Source: Mesobacillus foraminis
GTDB taxonomy: Bacteria; Bacillota; Bacilli; Bacillales; Cytobacillaceae
Assembly: GCF_004340465.1 (NCBI RefSeq)
Contig: NZ_SLVV01000002.1
Coordinates: 186,001-250,000 of the forward strand
Direction of reading: 5' to 3'
Length of the DNA stretch: 64,000 nt
Under the pieces are notes generated by a model. That model made no database searches and had not been told where the DNA came from. It saw only the letters and a list, made by a program, of their open reading frames with translations. This document shows, piece by piece, positions 1 to 9,129 of the stretch. Every line of letters starts with the position of its first letter. Position 1 is the stretch's first letter. A program made the position numbers and the translations under genes.

Positions 1-255
1 CCCGGTTATGGGATCCGCGCCATACACCTGCTCCGTTTTGCTTGCATATAGGCCCATTTTATCATTGCCTTCTACGCTTTCTGGAGTCGTGTCTCCAGCG
101 TTTACAAAATATAGGATATAATCATTATTTTTCATTTCTGCTTCTCCGCCTTCATTTGGGCTTATTGCTGAAACAGGTTTATAAAAAGTAAACGCAGAAG
201 AGAACAATACTAAAATTGCTAGCAGCAATGATGCTGCCCTTTTATTTTTCATCAT
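1..255 (-). CDS. Secreted protein, N-terminal fragment, probably carbohydrate-active
   Basis: This is the first 85 codons of a gene that leaves the window on the left, so the frame is open to base 1. Two adjacent ATG codons follow a GAGGGAGG ribosome site. The N-terminus is a clear Sec signal peptide: MMKNKR, a hydrophobic run, then a likely cut after PVSA. The mature start contains ILYFVNAGD and LYASKTEQ, which I recall from the N-terminal parts of large secreted polysaccharide-degrading enzymes of Bacillales. A possible catabolite-repression site lies about 200 bases upstream. The enzyme class cannot be fixed from this fragment. The carbohydrate link is an inference, supported weakly by the pectin genes at 10.9-14.2 kb. 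Confidence 0.55.
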   Translation of the reverse strand, partial: MMKNKRAASLLLAILVLFSSAFTFYKPVSAISPNEGGEAEMKNNDYILYFVNAGDTTPESVEGNDKMGLYASKTEQVYGADPITG

Positions 256-447
256 AGTGATTCCTCCCTCTTGTACATATGATTTAACGCTTGCTTCCAT
301 CACAAAACACGATGTCTTTATGTTCAAAAATGTTTTGGCATTCATTAAAAGAAATTGGACTTCATTTCTGCCGTTTCATCCCTCTTATAGAACAGAAGGT
401 CGTACTCACAGCATTTAGTTACTCTTTATTTAGAAGGGATCACAAGA

Positions 448-461
448 TTATAGCGCTTTCA
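448..461 (-). promoter_or_regulatory. Candidate CcpA (cre) site
   Basis: Read on the minus strand the sequence is TGAAAGCGCTATAA. It fits the cre consensus TGNAARCGNWWNCA at 13 of 14 positions, including the central CG. It sits about 195 bases upstream of the truncated secreted protein gene and within a 430-base stretch (256-687) where I see no convincing gene. Carbon catabolite repression of a secreted sugar-polymer enzyme would be expected. The distance is long for direct promoter blocking. Confidence 0.35.
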
Positions 462-687
462 TTACGGAAGCATATTAATTACTGTACTATCAAAAATATA
501 CCTTTTATTGCCAGGGCTCAGCAAAGGAAGGCCTTTTTCAATCTGACATGGATTCCTGTTCCAGACTCCCGGGTTGCTTGTTCAATAAGGAAACAATAAA
601 TAAAGAATTGGACACCTTAATGGAATTGAACTTTTGCCTGTCATATTGCCCCTTTACTTTGGGAACAGTAAGCGAGAGGTGAAAAAG

Positions 688-885
688 ATGGATCTTATGC
701 GTGTAAAAGAAATACTTTCCTCCGATAAAGAAATCCCCGTCCATTATCACGGTGTTCCGGTCTGGATTGAAAACATTGAGGAAACCTCCAGTATGGCCAT
801 GATTTCGGCAAGGGGTACACATGATGAAAGGCGTTTGGTTTCGATTGACGGACTAGTCGAGAACGAGAATGAGGACCCTATGTAG
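688..885 (+). CDS. sspH: Small acid-soluble spore protein, H type
   Basis: The product is 65 residues and matches the SspH family in size and layout: MDLMRVKEIL at the start, then HYHGVPVWIENI, the counterpart of the family's TYNGVPIYIQHV block. The ATG at 688 is chosen over an upstream ATG at 634 because GAGAGGTG lies just before it and the family starts at this point. SspH proteins are minor spore-core components made in the forespore. No sigma-F or sigma-G promoter could be assigned with confidence. A terminator follows at once. Confidence 0.8.
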   Translation: MDLMRVKEILSSDKEIPVHYHGVPVWIENIEETSSMAMISARGTHDERRLVSIDGLVENENEDPM

Positions 886-886
886 A

Positions 887-910
887 AGCACTCGGAATAG
901 AGTGCTTTTT
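887..910 (+). terminator. Rho-independent terminator after sspH
   Basis: The stem AGCACTC / GAGTGCT with loop GGAATA is followed by TTTTTGTTTT. It begins two bases after the sspH stop codon. Confidence 0.85.
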
Positions 911-952
911 GTTTTAGAGCCAGGATTTAGCTTCCTATCATTTAACAACAAA

Positions 953-1498
953 TTATTTTTGCAGCTGTGTAACCCTGCAATATTTTTTGATCAGGCGTAT
1001 TTGTCCACGATGGTTGATTTCATCCTCGAAGACGTGGAACCATTTAAAATAATTGTTTCCCTGCTGATCCATCCAGAAAGGGGTCTTTTCAAATAACCAT
1101 TGCTCAGGAAGACTACGAAACTTTTGATACGTGACTCCACGTATCTCCTCCAGTTCTTCGATATAAGATTCAAGGGATTTTCCGATGAAAAACTCCCTTC
1201 CTTTCTTCCCTAAATCCAAGCCCGGGGAGAGCTCCTCGATTTCTTCCATTGTGGGTTCACGATTTTCAAACGTGAGTATTTGGTAAACCTTTTCGACCGC
1301 AGCCATATGGCCAAGGAGCATTCCAATCGAATTGGCCTCGTCATGCATTAGAAAATCCAGTTCTTCAAATGTTACATCCTGAACGGATCTTAATGTTGTG
1401 TCCCTGGTATAATTCATCATGGACACCAAATGACTCATAGCCGGAGAAAAACCCTCCTTCTTATCGACCAGAAATAAAGTACTTAAATCAAACTGCAT
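953..1498 (-). CDS. DinB-family protein
   Basis: This encodes 181 residues starting MQFDLSTLF. The ATG at 1498 is preceded by AAGGGGAG, so an earlier in-frame start at 1537 is less likely. The fold is the DinB/YfiT four-helix bundle: the helix with HLVSMMNYTRD, the block IGMLLGHMAAVEK, and the C-terminal EDEINHRGQIRL carry the histidines that normally bind a divalent metal. Members are often thiol-dependent S-transferases or damage-inducible proteins of unknown substrate. The gene is divergent from the YetF-like gene and stands alone. Confidence 0.75.
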   Translation of the reverse strand: MQFDLSTLFLVDKKEGFSPAMSHLVSMMNYTRDTTLRSVQDVTFEELDFLMHDEANSIGMLLGHMAAVEKVYQILTFENREPTMEEIEELSPGLDLGKKGREFFIGKSLESYIEELEEIRGVTYQKFRSLPEQWLFEKTPFWMDQQGNNYFKWFHVFEDEINHRGQIRLIKKYCRVTQLQK

Positions 1499-1647
1499 GT
1501 TACATCTCCCCTTCTTCACCTGTTCTCCCTTACACATTCGAGGGAAAACATGGAAATCCTTCTCTAATATTTAGAGAGGGATGATAAAAATGGTCCAGCG
1601 ATAATTTCTCCTTTTTTAGGAATAATAAGAAAAAAGGTGGGATATTT

Positions 1648-2340
1648 GTGGAATGGTCTGAGCTGTTGATACGTTTGGTTTTATCTTTTGGGGCTTTATT
1701 AGTTCTAACGAGGATCATGGGAAAAAAAGAAATCAGCCAAATGACGCTGTTCAACTTTATTTCCGCCATGACCATTGGTACATTGGGCGGTGCATTGGTC
1801 ATAGACCCAGCATTAAGCCTTCAAAACGGAATTCTCGCATTAGCAGGCTGGTCCTGTTTTACTGTATTAATGGGCGTGATTGATATAAAATTTAAACCCT
1901 TGCGCCATCTCATTGAAGGCGACCCCGTTATTGTGATCAAACATGGGAAAATCCTGGAAAATGCCCTCCGCAAGACTCAATTAGATATCGATGCTCTAAG
2001 AACCATGCTTCGCGAAAAAGATATCTTCTCTCTTCAGGATGTTGAATATGCCATCTTTGAAGTAGACGGGAAACTTTCTGTGATGAAAAAAGAGGCGAAC
2101 CCATTTGTAAACGGAAAGATTCCCCCCTTGGTCCGGAAAGCTTTTAATCCCGTCTCAGCAGAAATCGTTTCTGACGGAATTATCAACAGGGAGAACTTAG
2201 CAAAACTAAAGCTCGATGAACAATGGCTTTGTGAGCAATTCCAGCTATCAGGCATTAAGAAAGTATCAGATGTGTTTTATGCTGAAATTCAGCAAGATGG
2301 TTCCTTATATATTGACTGCAGGAAGGATCTGCTGCACTGA
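1648..2340 (+). CDS. DUF421 membrane protein, YetF/YdfR-like
   Basis: The product is 230 residues from a GTG start preceded by AAAAAGGTGGG. The N-terminal 85 residues hold three membrane segments with the family block LVLTRIMGKKEISQMT. The cytoplasmic part contains the DUF421 motif HGKILENALRKTQLDIDAL and a small alpha/beta domain. B. subtilis YetF-type proteins are implicated in spore or membrane physiology, but their biochemical function is not settled. It appears to be monocistronic. Confidence 0.85.
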   Translation: MEWSELLIRLVLSFGALLVLTRIMGKKEISQMTLFNFISAMTIGTLGGALVIDPALSLQNGILALAGWSCFTVLMGVIDIKFKPLRHLIEGDPVIVIKHGKILENALRKTQLDIDALRTMLREKDIFSLQDVEYAIFEVDGKLSVMKKEANPFVNGKIPPLVRKAFNPVSAEIVSDGIINRENLAKLKLDEQWLCEQFQLSGIKKVSDVFYAEIQQDGSLYIDCRKDLLH

Positions 2341-2596
2341 ATATACGGAAACCTTTATTTACAATTGGGCAGAAATATTCAAAACCTGATTAAATAAATT
2401 CTCTCCTGCACCATTTAAATGATGGAACCTTTATTTATAATCACCAGGATTCTTTCTTCTGCTAATATCGCAAACGTCCCTGGTTATTTATCCAGTTTAA
2501 AAACTTAAGAAACTCAGGACTAAACAACCAGGTATATTTTACTATATAATAGACTAATATATTCTACCTACATAAATAAAAGCGAGGGCTCGATCA

Positions 2597-3943
2597 TTGT
2601 CTAAAACGGTAACAAAAAATAAGGCCATCATCATAGGAGGCAGCATAGCAGGTAAATTGGCTGCGAGAGTACTCTCGGATTTTGCTGAGGAAGTAATTAT
2701 TGTTGAAAAGGACCCGAAATGTGAGCAAAGGCTTCCGCGGACAAGTGTCCCGCAGGGATTTCATGGCCATGCCCTCTTAAAAAGCGGAGAAGAAGCCTTG
2801 GAGGAGCTTTTCCCCGGCATCGTGGATGAACTCATAGCTGACGGTGCGGTTCCCTCCGATTTTGCAAGCGAGTTATCGTGGTACCATCACGGAAGCTGGA
2901 AAGTCCAGTTCAAATCTGGTGTTTCAATCATACAGCAAAGCCGCCCATTTCTTGAGGAGCACATCCAGCGAAGGCTGGAACTAATTCCTAATATCTTCTT
3001 CCAGTATGAAACCAAGGTAAAAGGGGTGGTAGTGAAGGAAAATCGGGCGATTGGAGTAACACTTACTACAAAGAACGGGAACATATCTGACCTTTTTGCT
3101 GACATTGTCGTAGATGCTTCCGGAGCTGGTTCAGCCACTCCAAGATGGTTGAAGGAACTGGGCCTTGGAGTTCCTCCTAAAACAGAAGTAAAGGTTGACC
3201 TATTTTATTCAAGCAGAAAATACTGCTCTTTATCACCCAAAAATGGCGGCAGTCTGCTCATTTATCCCAATCCTCCCATCCAGAATCTCGGCGGGGCTAT
3301 TTCAAAGATTGAAAATAATGAGTGGATGGTCACCCTGTTGGGATACGGTGTCAAACACCCTCCTTTTAATGATGAACAATTTATCAATTATACGAAACAA
3401 CTTGATGATCAGGGCATATTTGAAACAATCAAAGATGCGGATCCTGTGACGCCTGTCAGTTTCTACCGATTCCCGTCACTCTCAAGATATCATTACGAGA
3501 ATATGAAGCACTTTCCTGATGGCCTGATTGTGATTGGGGATGCCTTTTCACGGATTAATCCAGTGTTTGCCCAGGGAATGAGCATCGCCGCGCTGGAGGC
3601 CCTTGCCTTGAAGAAAGAACTGAGTAAACGGGAGGGAAATCCAGGGAACCCGAAGCATCTATCTAAAAAGATTCATAGACGGTTCAGCAGGATAACCGAT
3701 ATTCCATGGCTGATTGCACTGTCAGAAGATTTTCGTTTCAAAACGACTTCAGGAAAAAAACCTTTTGGATTGCCCTTCCTTCAATGGTATGTAAAAAAGG
3801 TTGTAAAAGCCTGTTCTCGTAACACTGAGGTATATGGGCAATTTATACACGTGCTTCACTTAAAGGCACATCCAATCACCCTTTTTAGTCCAAAGATGAT
3901 GCTGAAAATTTTCGCTTCTGTCAAAAAAAGCAATTATATATAA
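2597..3943 (+). CDS. FAD-dependent oxidoreductase or monooxygenase
   Basis: The product is 448 residues. TTG is the start, with a weak ribosome site (GCGAGGG) before it. An N-terminal Rossmann signature AIIIGGSIAGKLAA is followed by the acidic end of beta-2 (VIIVEKD). A second FAD-contact motif, VIGDAFSRINPVFAQG, lies near residue 315. This is the arrangement of the p-hydroxybenzoate hydroxylase/geranylgeranyl reductase superfamily. The substrate cannot be deduced, and no polyketide, carotenoid or halogenation partners are nearby. Possible roles are hydroxylation or reduction of a lipid or secondary metabolite. The gene is convergent with the PH-domain gene. Confidence 0.75.
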   Translation: MSKTVTKNKAIIIGGSIAGKLAARVLSDFAEEVIIVEKDPKCEQRLPRTSVPQGFHGHALLKSGEEALEELFPGIVDELIADGAVPSDFASELSWYHHGSWKVQFKSGVSIIQQSRPFLEEHIQRRLELIPNIFFQYETKVKGVVVKENRAIGVTLTTKNGNISDLFADIVVDASGAGSATPRWLKELGLGVPPKTEVKVDLFYSSRKYCSLSPKNGGSLLIYPNPPIQNLGGAISKIENNEWMVTLLGYGVKHPPFNDEQFINYTKQLDDQGIFETIKDADPVTPVSFYRFPSLSRYHYENMKHFPDGLIVIGDAFSRINPVFAQGMSIAALEALALKKELSKREGNPGNPKHLSKKIHRRFSRITDIPWLIALSEDFRFKTTSGKKPFGLPFLQWYVKKVVKACSRNTEVYGQFIHVLHLKAHPITLFSPKMMLKIFASVKKSNYI

Positions 3944-3956
3944 GAACAGAAATTAG

Positions 3957-3987
3957 AGAGGCCTGTCCATTAAATGGTATGGCCTCT
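3957..3987. terminator. Terminator-like hairpin between convergent genes
   Basis: AGAGGCC pairs with GGCCTCT, and an inner CCAT/ATGG stem forms inside a three-base internal loop. No strong T-run follows on either strand, so termination efficiency is uncertain. Its position between two converging genes supports the role. Confidence 0.5.
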
Positions 3988-4006
3988 TATGCCTTCTCTA
4001 CCTATG

Positions 4007-4384
4007 TTATTTTGCTACATATAGAGCAAGTGCTTTTTGAACATCATAAATACTTTTGTCTTTCTTGAATTGCTTTTGAATCGGCTGCTGCATGCTTGAA
4101 ATCCAGATTTTCAGTTCGGCATCCAGATCAAAGGTTCCCGCTGTTTCTACACTGAAATGAGTAATGCTTCGGTAAGGAATAGAATGATATTCCACCTTTT
4201 TGCCTGTCATCCCCTGTTTATCAATTAGTATTAGCCGTCTATTTGTAAAAACGATCATATCCCTAATTAATTTGTACGCTTTTTCTACCTTTTCCCCCTC
4301 TGTAACAATCACTTCCAGTTCTTTTTCCACTTCCTGTACATCTACCTGACTGACATTGCCCATAAGTCCATCAAGAAATCCCAT
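4007..4384 (-). CDS. Bacterial PH-domain protein
   Basis: The product is 125 residues. The ATG at 4384 follows GGAGAGATAATA, so the longer frame is not used. After a short head (MGFLDGLMGN) the sequence follows the bacterial pleckstrin-homology pattern, with alternating beta strands including DMIVFTNRRLILIDKQG and YRSITHFSVE, then a C-terminal helix. Such YvbH-like proteins are soluble, often oligomeric, and of unknown function. No operon partners are visible. Confidence 0.75.
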   Translation of the reverse strand: MGFLDGLMGNVSQVDVQEVEKELEVIVTEGEKVEKAYKLIRDMIVFTNRRLILIDKQGMTGKKVEYHSIPYRSITHFSVETAGTFDLDAELKIWISSMQQPIQKQFKKDKSIYDVQKALALYVAK

Positions 4385-4549
4385 TATTATCTCTCCATTT
4401 AACATTTATTTTATATTGTATTATTATTCTTCCCGGCGAAGCCGTTATCCTTTCACAAGTGCCTCAAAAAACGGGACAATTGCTTGCTTACCCTTTTTTA
4501 TCATATATGGTACATTAAGAAAGAATCTATGAATAAGGGGACTTTATTT

Positions 4550-4900
4550 ATGACCAATCAGGAAAAACATAATGAACTGCCGCCAAAAACGTGTACGATT
4601 GACAGGCTTGTCACCATGCCTTCAGATGTGCAAAAAGTAATCGACGGCAAGAAGACCGCTACCCGCAGAAATGGCCGATATGCAGACGTTGGAGAAATTA
4701 TGGAGCTTAAAGGGAAAAGATTTATTGTAGACCGGGTCTATTCCCAGTCCCTTGGCGAATTAACAGATGAACACGCCGTTCAGGAGGGCTTTAGCAATGT
4801 TGAGGAGTATAAACAATCCATTCTCTCCTACCACCCTGGAATGCCATGGCTCCCGCAAATGAGAGTTTGGGTACATGAGTTCAGTCCTGTGCAAGACTAA
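4550..4900 (+). CDS. ASCH-domain protein
   Basis: The product is 116 residues from the ATG at 4550, which has AAGGGG before it. It contains the ASCH layout: IDGKKTATRRNGRY near the start, a beta segment ELKGKRFIVDRV, and a closing strand MRVWVHEF. ASCH domains resemble PUA-like RNA-binding folds and are thought to bind RNA or hydrolyse modified nucleosides. The product of this gene has no defined substrate. It lies 11 bases upstream of the next membrane protein gene and may be co-transcribed with it. Confidence 0.75.
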   Translation: MTNQEKHNELPPKTCTIDRLVTMPSDVQKVIDGKKTATRRNGRYADVGEIMELKGKRFIVDRVYSQSLGELTDEHAVQEGFSNVEEYKQSILSYHPGMPWLPQMRVWVHEFSPVQD

Positions 4901-4911
4901 CTGCCTCGTTA

Positions 4912-5355
4912 ATGGACTTCTTGTATCAAGCACTCATTTATATTCATGTACTTAGCGTCATCGCTTCCATCGGGCCCTTTTTCATCCTTTTCCCGCTGAT
5001 AAAAAAACTGCCTGAGGCGGAAGGGCAGCTTTTGGAATCCTATCTGGAAACCTTCAGATTTGTTGTCACTCTAACGAAACATGCTGGGCATGTTTTAGTT
5101 GGATCCGGCATCCTTCTGGTAGTGACTGGACCATGGACTTGGGTGACGCCATGGATTGTCATGACTCTTGTCATCATGTTTGGATCATTATTTTTTTTAG
5201 CAAGGGCATTTTCCCCGCTTCTTCGCCAGTTCCTGGAGGGGAACCAGGATAAACCTGCACTCGCGTCCAAGCTTCACTATGCTTTATGGAAATACCTCGT
5301 GCTGCTGGCATTGATGCTTTGGTTTATGGTAGCCAAACCAGCTTTGTGGTGGTAA
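4912..5355 (+). CDS. Four-helix integral membrane protein of unknown function
   Basis: The product is 147 residues with four predicted membrane helices. The first carries a histidine (IYIHVLSVIASIGPFF), and HAGHVLVGSG precedes the second. The pattern resembles DUF2269/CopD-type small membrane proteins in which conserved histidines may bind haem or metal. That similarity is tentative. The ribosome site is poor, suggesting translational coupling to the ASCH gene. A strong terminator follows the stop. Confidence 0.6.
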   Translation: MDFLYQALIYIHVLSVIASIGPFFILFPLIKKLPEAEGQLLESYLETFRFVVTLTKHAGHVLVGSGILLVVTGPWTWVTPWIVMTLVIMFGSLFFLARAFSPLLRQFLEGNQDKPALASKLHYALWKYLVLLALMLWFMVAKPALWW

Positions 5356-5360
5356 AGAAA

Positions 5361-5387
5361 AACCTTGTCACATGACAAGGTTTTTTT
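5361..5387 (+). terminator. Rho-independent terminator
   Basis: AACCTTGTCA and TGACAAGGTT form a near-complete stem and TTTTTTT follows. It ends the ASCH/membrane-protein transcript and may also act on the converging M28 peptidase gene. Confidence 0.85.
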
Positions 5388-5395
5388 AATAATAA

Positions 5396-6358
5396 TTATT
5401 TTGCTTCTTTTTTAATCTCAGTCAGGAGTTCGGTCAGGATATTGGTGAATTGATTGAGATGCTCTTTTGTCCTTCCTGGAAATTCTCTTTCCAGAAAATC
5501 AAGATTATCATTTTGAGTATGCCAGATTCCGCCATGCTTTACGGTTTGATCGTAGCCATCCATGGCGCCAATCTCCCAATTAGTTGCTTCCAGGTAGGCA
5601 ATGGTGATACCGAGATTTTCAAATGGGGCATGGTCACTCCAGTCCCCTGTAGTTCCTGCCGGAAATTCAGGGTTTAACCCAGGATTTGTCTGAAGAGGGA
5701 TTTTCCTCTTTTCGGCAATATCCAAGGCAAGATCACGAATCCACCCAGCTTCCCCTGAACCGCCATATACATAAATCTGATCACCTGCAAGCAAACTGTC
5801 TAAATTAATCATGCCAATTGTTTGGTCAACTTCCTGCTTCGACATATTTTTTGCATAAAAAGTTGATCCCTGTAACCCCTCTTCCTCTGCTCCAAAGAAT
5901 ATAAATTTTATATCGTAAGGAAGACTTCGTTTTTCAAGAGCTTTTGCCGTCTCGAGAATCACTCCAACACTCGAAGCATTGTCATCTGCCCCTTTTCCTG
6001 TACTTACTGAATCATAATGAGCACCAACAATAATCTGCTTTTCTGTTTTTGGGGAATCCTTCACCCCAATGATGTTGGCCGAGTTTTTTTCTGCTCCTCT
6101 TCTCGTGTAGTTAAATGGTTGGATTTCAGTTGTTACATCAATGTTACTTAATTCCTTCTTTATGTACTCCCTTGCCTTCTTTTCATTGTCTGACCCAGCT
6201 ACGCGCGGACCAATTTCTTCTGTCAATTCTACAATATGCTGATACGCCAGATCCCCGGCAAATTTTTTGGGCGCAGCCTCAGCATGGCCCGCACTGAAAA
6301 AAGCTGTAATGGTGAAGGCTCCCGCCAGGAAAGCTTTCCCTGCCACCTTGAGCATCAT
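5396..6358 (-). CDS. Secreted M28-family zinc aminopeptidase
   Basis: The product is 320 residues with a signal peptide ending at AEA (about residue 29). The M28 co-catalytic zinc ligands are all visible: GAHYDS (H about 114), GADDNAS (D about 125), FFGAEEEGL (E about 159-160), MINLDS (D about 188) and HTQND near the C-terminus. This corresponds to the secreted leucine-aminopeptidase type (YwaD-like) without a PA domain. GCGGGGG precedes two adjacent ATGs at 6358 and 6355. It is expected to trim peptides outside the cell. Confidence 0.88.
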   Translation of the reverse strand: MMLKVAGKAFLAGAFTITAFFSAGHAEAAPKKFAGDLAYQHIVELTEEIGPRVAGSDNEKKAREYIKKELSNIDVTTEIQPFNYTRRGAEKNSANIIGVKDSPKTEKQIIVGAHYDSVSTGKGADDNASSVGVILETAKALEKRSLPYDIKFIFFGAEEEGLQGSTFYAKNMSKQEVDQTIGMINLDSLLAGDQIYVYGGSGEAGWIRDLALDIAEKRKIPLQTNPGLNPEFPAGTTGDWSDHAPFENLGITIAYLEATNWEIGAMDGYDQTVKHGGIWHTQNDNLDFLEREFPGRTKEHLNQFTNILTELLTEIKKEAK

Positions 6359-6516
6359 AATCCCCCGCTTCCTATATTATTCTGCAAAACTATGTATTAG
6401 CGCTGATAAATAACATTCTCCTAAAATCACAAAATTCCTTTAATTTTTTATAAAAAATATTATCAATCCTCATTCTCTATGGTAAGATTATTTTATTTTA
6501 CTAAAGGAGGAAATTT

Positions 6517-6927
6517 ATGGAACAATCAACGCATGTAACCTATAAACTGAATGCGGCAGTGAGCCCAAGAGAACTGGCTGATTTATTTAAGTCCTCTGGA
6601 ATCAAGAGGCCTTCTGATGACCTGGATCGTCTTGAAAAAATGATACAGCACTCTGATCTTATTTCCACAGCGTGGGACAATGAAAAGCTGATTGGGATTG
6701 CCAGGGCGATAACCGACTACAGTTATTGCTGTTATTTATCAGACCTGGCTGTTAACAAGGATTATCAAAAGTCTGGGATTGGCAGAAACCTTGTCCAAAT
6801 CCTTCAAAACGAACTTGGGGATGAAGTAGCTTTAATACTTTTGGCTTCCCCGATAGCGATGGAATATTACCCTCGAATTGGTTTTGAAAAAATCGAGAAT
6901 GGGTTCAAGATAGCCAGGAAACGCTAA
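6517..6927 (+). CDS. GNAT-family N-acetyltransferase
   Basis: The product is 136 residues, with AAAGGAGG well placed before the ATG. Motif A of the GNAT fold is present: LSDLAVNKDYQKSGIGRNL, with the Q-x-x-G-I-G acetyl-CoA pyrophosphate loop, followed by LLASPIAMEYYPRIGFE (motif B). The acceptor substrate is unknown. The gene stands alone. Confidence 0.85.
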   Translation: MEQSTHVTYKLNAAVSPRELADLFKSSGIKRPSDDLDRLEKMIQHSDLISTAWDNEKLIGIARAITDYSYCCYLSDLAVNKDYQKSGIGRNLVQILQNELGDEVALILLASPIAMEYYPRIGFEKIENGFKIARKR

Positions 6928-7078
6928 TGTTCAAGTTACTCTTTTATTAAAATAAGATGCAGGACCGTTTAATAAGGCCCTGCATTTGTCTTTAACAGTT
7001 ATCTATTTTCAATGAGTCCCTTCTGTCTTTTACAATCCTAAGCTTCTATTATTCACTAATGATTCCTTTTATGTCGCT

Positions 7079-7243
7079 TCACTTTTCCCGGCAATTTTTA
7101 CAAACCTTCAGTACCTCCTTATCTTCGGTTTTATAGGAATATAATAATTTAATCCTTTTCCTCCCACATAAAGGACAAACTCCCCGTCCTTTCGAAGGTA
7201 AATGGTACAACGTTTTCCCACGATTCCTTTTTGCCACTTTCAC
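7079..7243 (-). CDS. Small zinc-ribbon-like protein
   Basis: This is a 54-residue frame. It starts with GTG at 7243 (AGGGG four bases before) or possibly GTG at 7237. The protein is very basic, begins KVAKRNRGKTLYHLP, and has two cysteine pairs, CPLC near residue 23 and CKNC near residue 48. That spacing suits a single zinc-binding ribbon. The composition suggests nucleic-acid or ribosome binding. The function is unknown. The codon pattern and the two intact Cys-x-x-Cys pairs argue against chance. Confidence 0.6.
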   Translation of the reverse strand: MKVAKRNRGKTLYHLPSKGRGVCPLCGRKRIKLLYSYKTEDKEVLKVCKNCREK

Positions 7244-7442
7244 GCATCCCCTAACTATAGTCTCTTCCCTCTATTAAATGTCGAACAAAGCAAAAAATTG
7301 TTGGGTTGAATCCCCATTTTAAAGCGCTCTCATGTAACTTCTTCGCTTCCACTAAGCGAGACGGCCTCTTTTCAAGGCATTCATGGTTTATAGGGATTTT
7401 GGGAATGGTAATAGTAACAAATCTAGATAAGGAGGATAAAAA

Positions 7443-8030
7443 ATGAAATTACGGCCGTTTCTCCCTATCAGTGCAGCAATGATGTTTGCATTGACCGCCT
7501 GTAATGCCGATGAAGAAAAGATCAAAATCCAGGAGGATGTAACCAATCCCTCAAGGGAAGAAGTCAGGTACCATACTCAAAATGAAGCAAAAGAAGCTGA
7601 ACTTCTAAATAATGAAGTAGGATTAGGAGATATACGGGAGCATTTCGACAGAGCCTATGGAAAGAATAACGGTGATGAGGAAATCGCGAAGTATCAGGGG
7701 AATTTCATGTTAGTGACCTATGAAATGCATCGTGCAGTCAATATTCAATATCAATTTGGATCCTACCCAAAAGGAGAAATGTCTGACGAGGAGATTCGTA
7801 AGTATATCCAGGAACGTATACCCAAAGATTCTATCGAAATGAGAAAATACACTGATAAGCAAAATTCAGACCAGGAACTCTTTGAGTATAAGAGCGAATC
7901 TTTAGGAAAAGCTCTCAGCAGACAGAGTTTTCGCGGAGACGAGCCCGGAACTTTCACAGTAGTATTAAGCAAGAATGAAACGGGTGATGTCACTGCTATA
8001 TTAAGCCTTGGGAAAGGAAACAAAGGGTAG
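7443..8030 (+). CDS. Lipoprotein of unknown function
   Basis: The product is 195 residues with a lipoprotein signal ending in the lipobox LTAC (cysteine about residue 20). AAGGAGG precedes the ATG. The mature part is charged and rich in Glu, Lys and Asp, with no domain I recognise. It is likely anchored to the outer face of the membrane. It has no clear operon partners. Confidence 0.7.
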   Translation: MKLRPFLPISAAMMFALTACNADEEKIKIQEDVTNPSREEVRYHTQNEAKEAELLNNEVGLGDIREHFDRAYGKNNGDEEIAKYQGNFMLVTYEMHRAVNIQYQFGSYPKGEMSDEEIRKYIQERIPKDSIEMRKYTDKQNSDQELFEYKSESLGKALSRQSFRGDEPGTFTVVLSKNETGDVTAILSLGKGNKG

Positions 8031-9129
8031 GTTGGGGGATAACAGTCCTCCAATCTTCCTGCATGAAAGACAAAATCGCGATGCTTTCAGCTAAAGACAA
8101 AATTATTAGTGCTGAGTCTTCGAGTTCAGGAAAGGCTCATTTTTGGGTACTCATACGATATTACAGCATGAATTTAACTTGATTAATGAAAATCAAATTC
8201 ATATGCCTTTCTCCCTTTCTTCTTTCCGAAGATTAACAGTCATGCTGTGGGGTCAAACTGGTTATTGCACAGTATGCCTGACTCGATTCATTTCCTGAGC
8301 TTATTCTTAGTAATTGGCCTTATTGGTTTTATGATCTCTTTTTCACAATCGTGGTTAAAACGAACTTAGTTTTCATTCGCTTGTTGATGTGTCTTTTTTA
8401 TCTAATTTCAACGCGTTTGGTTTTCATTGACTTTATGAAGACTTTTTCCTCTAAGGACTCAGCTACTTTTGTTTCTATCCTCTTGTTGATGTTCTATTCG
8501 TCGAGAGCAGTGCAGCAATTTTGACCAACATTATTATTAAAACCCTATCCTCCAACATGCAAAAACGAAGGGATTTCAGACTCTTTGTTCCTCTGGTCAG
8601 CATTAAAGATTGTTTTTCTTTAATACATATAGATTTTTGTAATAAAACTCACTATTTTTCAATGATTTGTTCTTGAACGAACAGGCCCTTCCCATTTATA
8701 GATAGATTGTTGTAAGTTATCGATTGATTTTGGACATTATTGCATCGTTTGTATTTTTTTATGCATCGATTCTTCTTGTTTATTAAAAAACCAGTGTCCA
8801 GCCAGTGACAACGCGCAAAAAGAACAAGCTATCCTGTTAATTTCCATTGATCAGAGCTGCTATTCAACCAACGAAGCTAAGACGCCTACTTCTGTGCCGT
8901 CATGAGAGCACCTTCTTACCAGCATCAATTGACTAATTCCAAAGGATCGCTCCTCATATAGATTCCCAGTTAATCGACATTCTCTGGCAAACTGCCTGGA
9001 TACCTGACAACGGGTTTTATAGAAAAAATGCATTCCGCTTCAATGTTACATAAATATATGATATAATTAATTTTAGTTACATTAGATACTTAATAAGCAA
9101 ATATCATTTATAACAGGGGGGCGATAAAA
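8031..9129. other. 1.1-kb region without a convincing gene
   Basis: The stretch is T- and pyrimidine-rich on the plus strand and full of stop codons in all frames. A short frame from 8274 to 8369 would encode a 31-residue hydrophobic peptide (FLVIGLIGFMISF) but has no ribosome site. The block CTTGTTGATGT occurs twice near 8380 and 8480. I see no known riboswitch here, although a potassium-type transporter follows. It may be decayed sequence. Confidence 0.4.

Noticed and set aside
291-599. 102-codon plus-strand frame
   Set aside because: No ribosome site before its start, atypical composition for a protein, and it lies across the probable control region of the leftmost gene.
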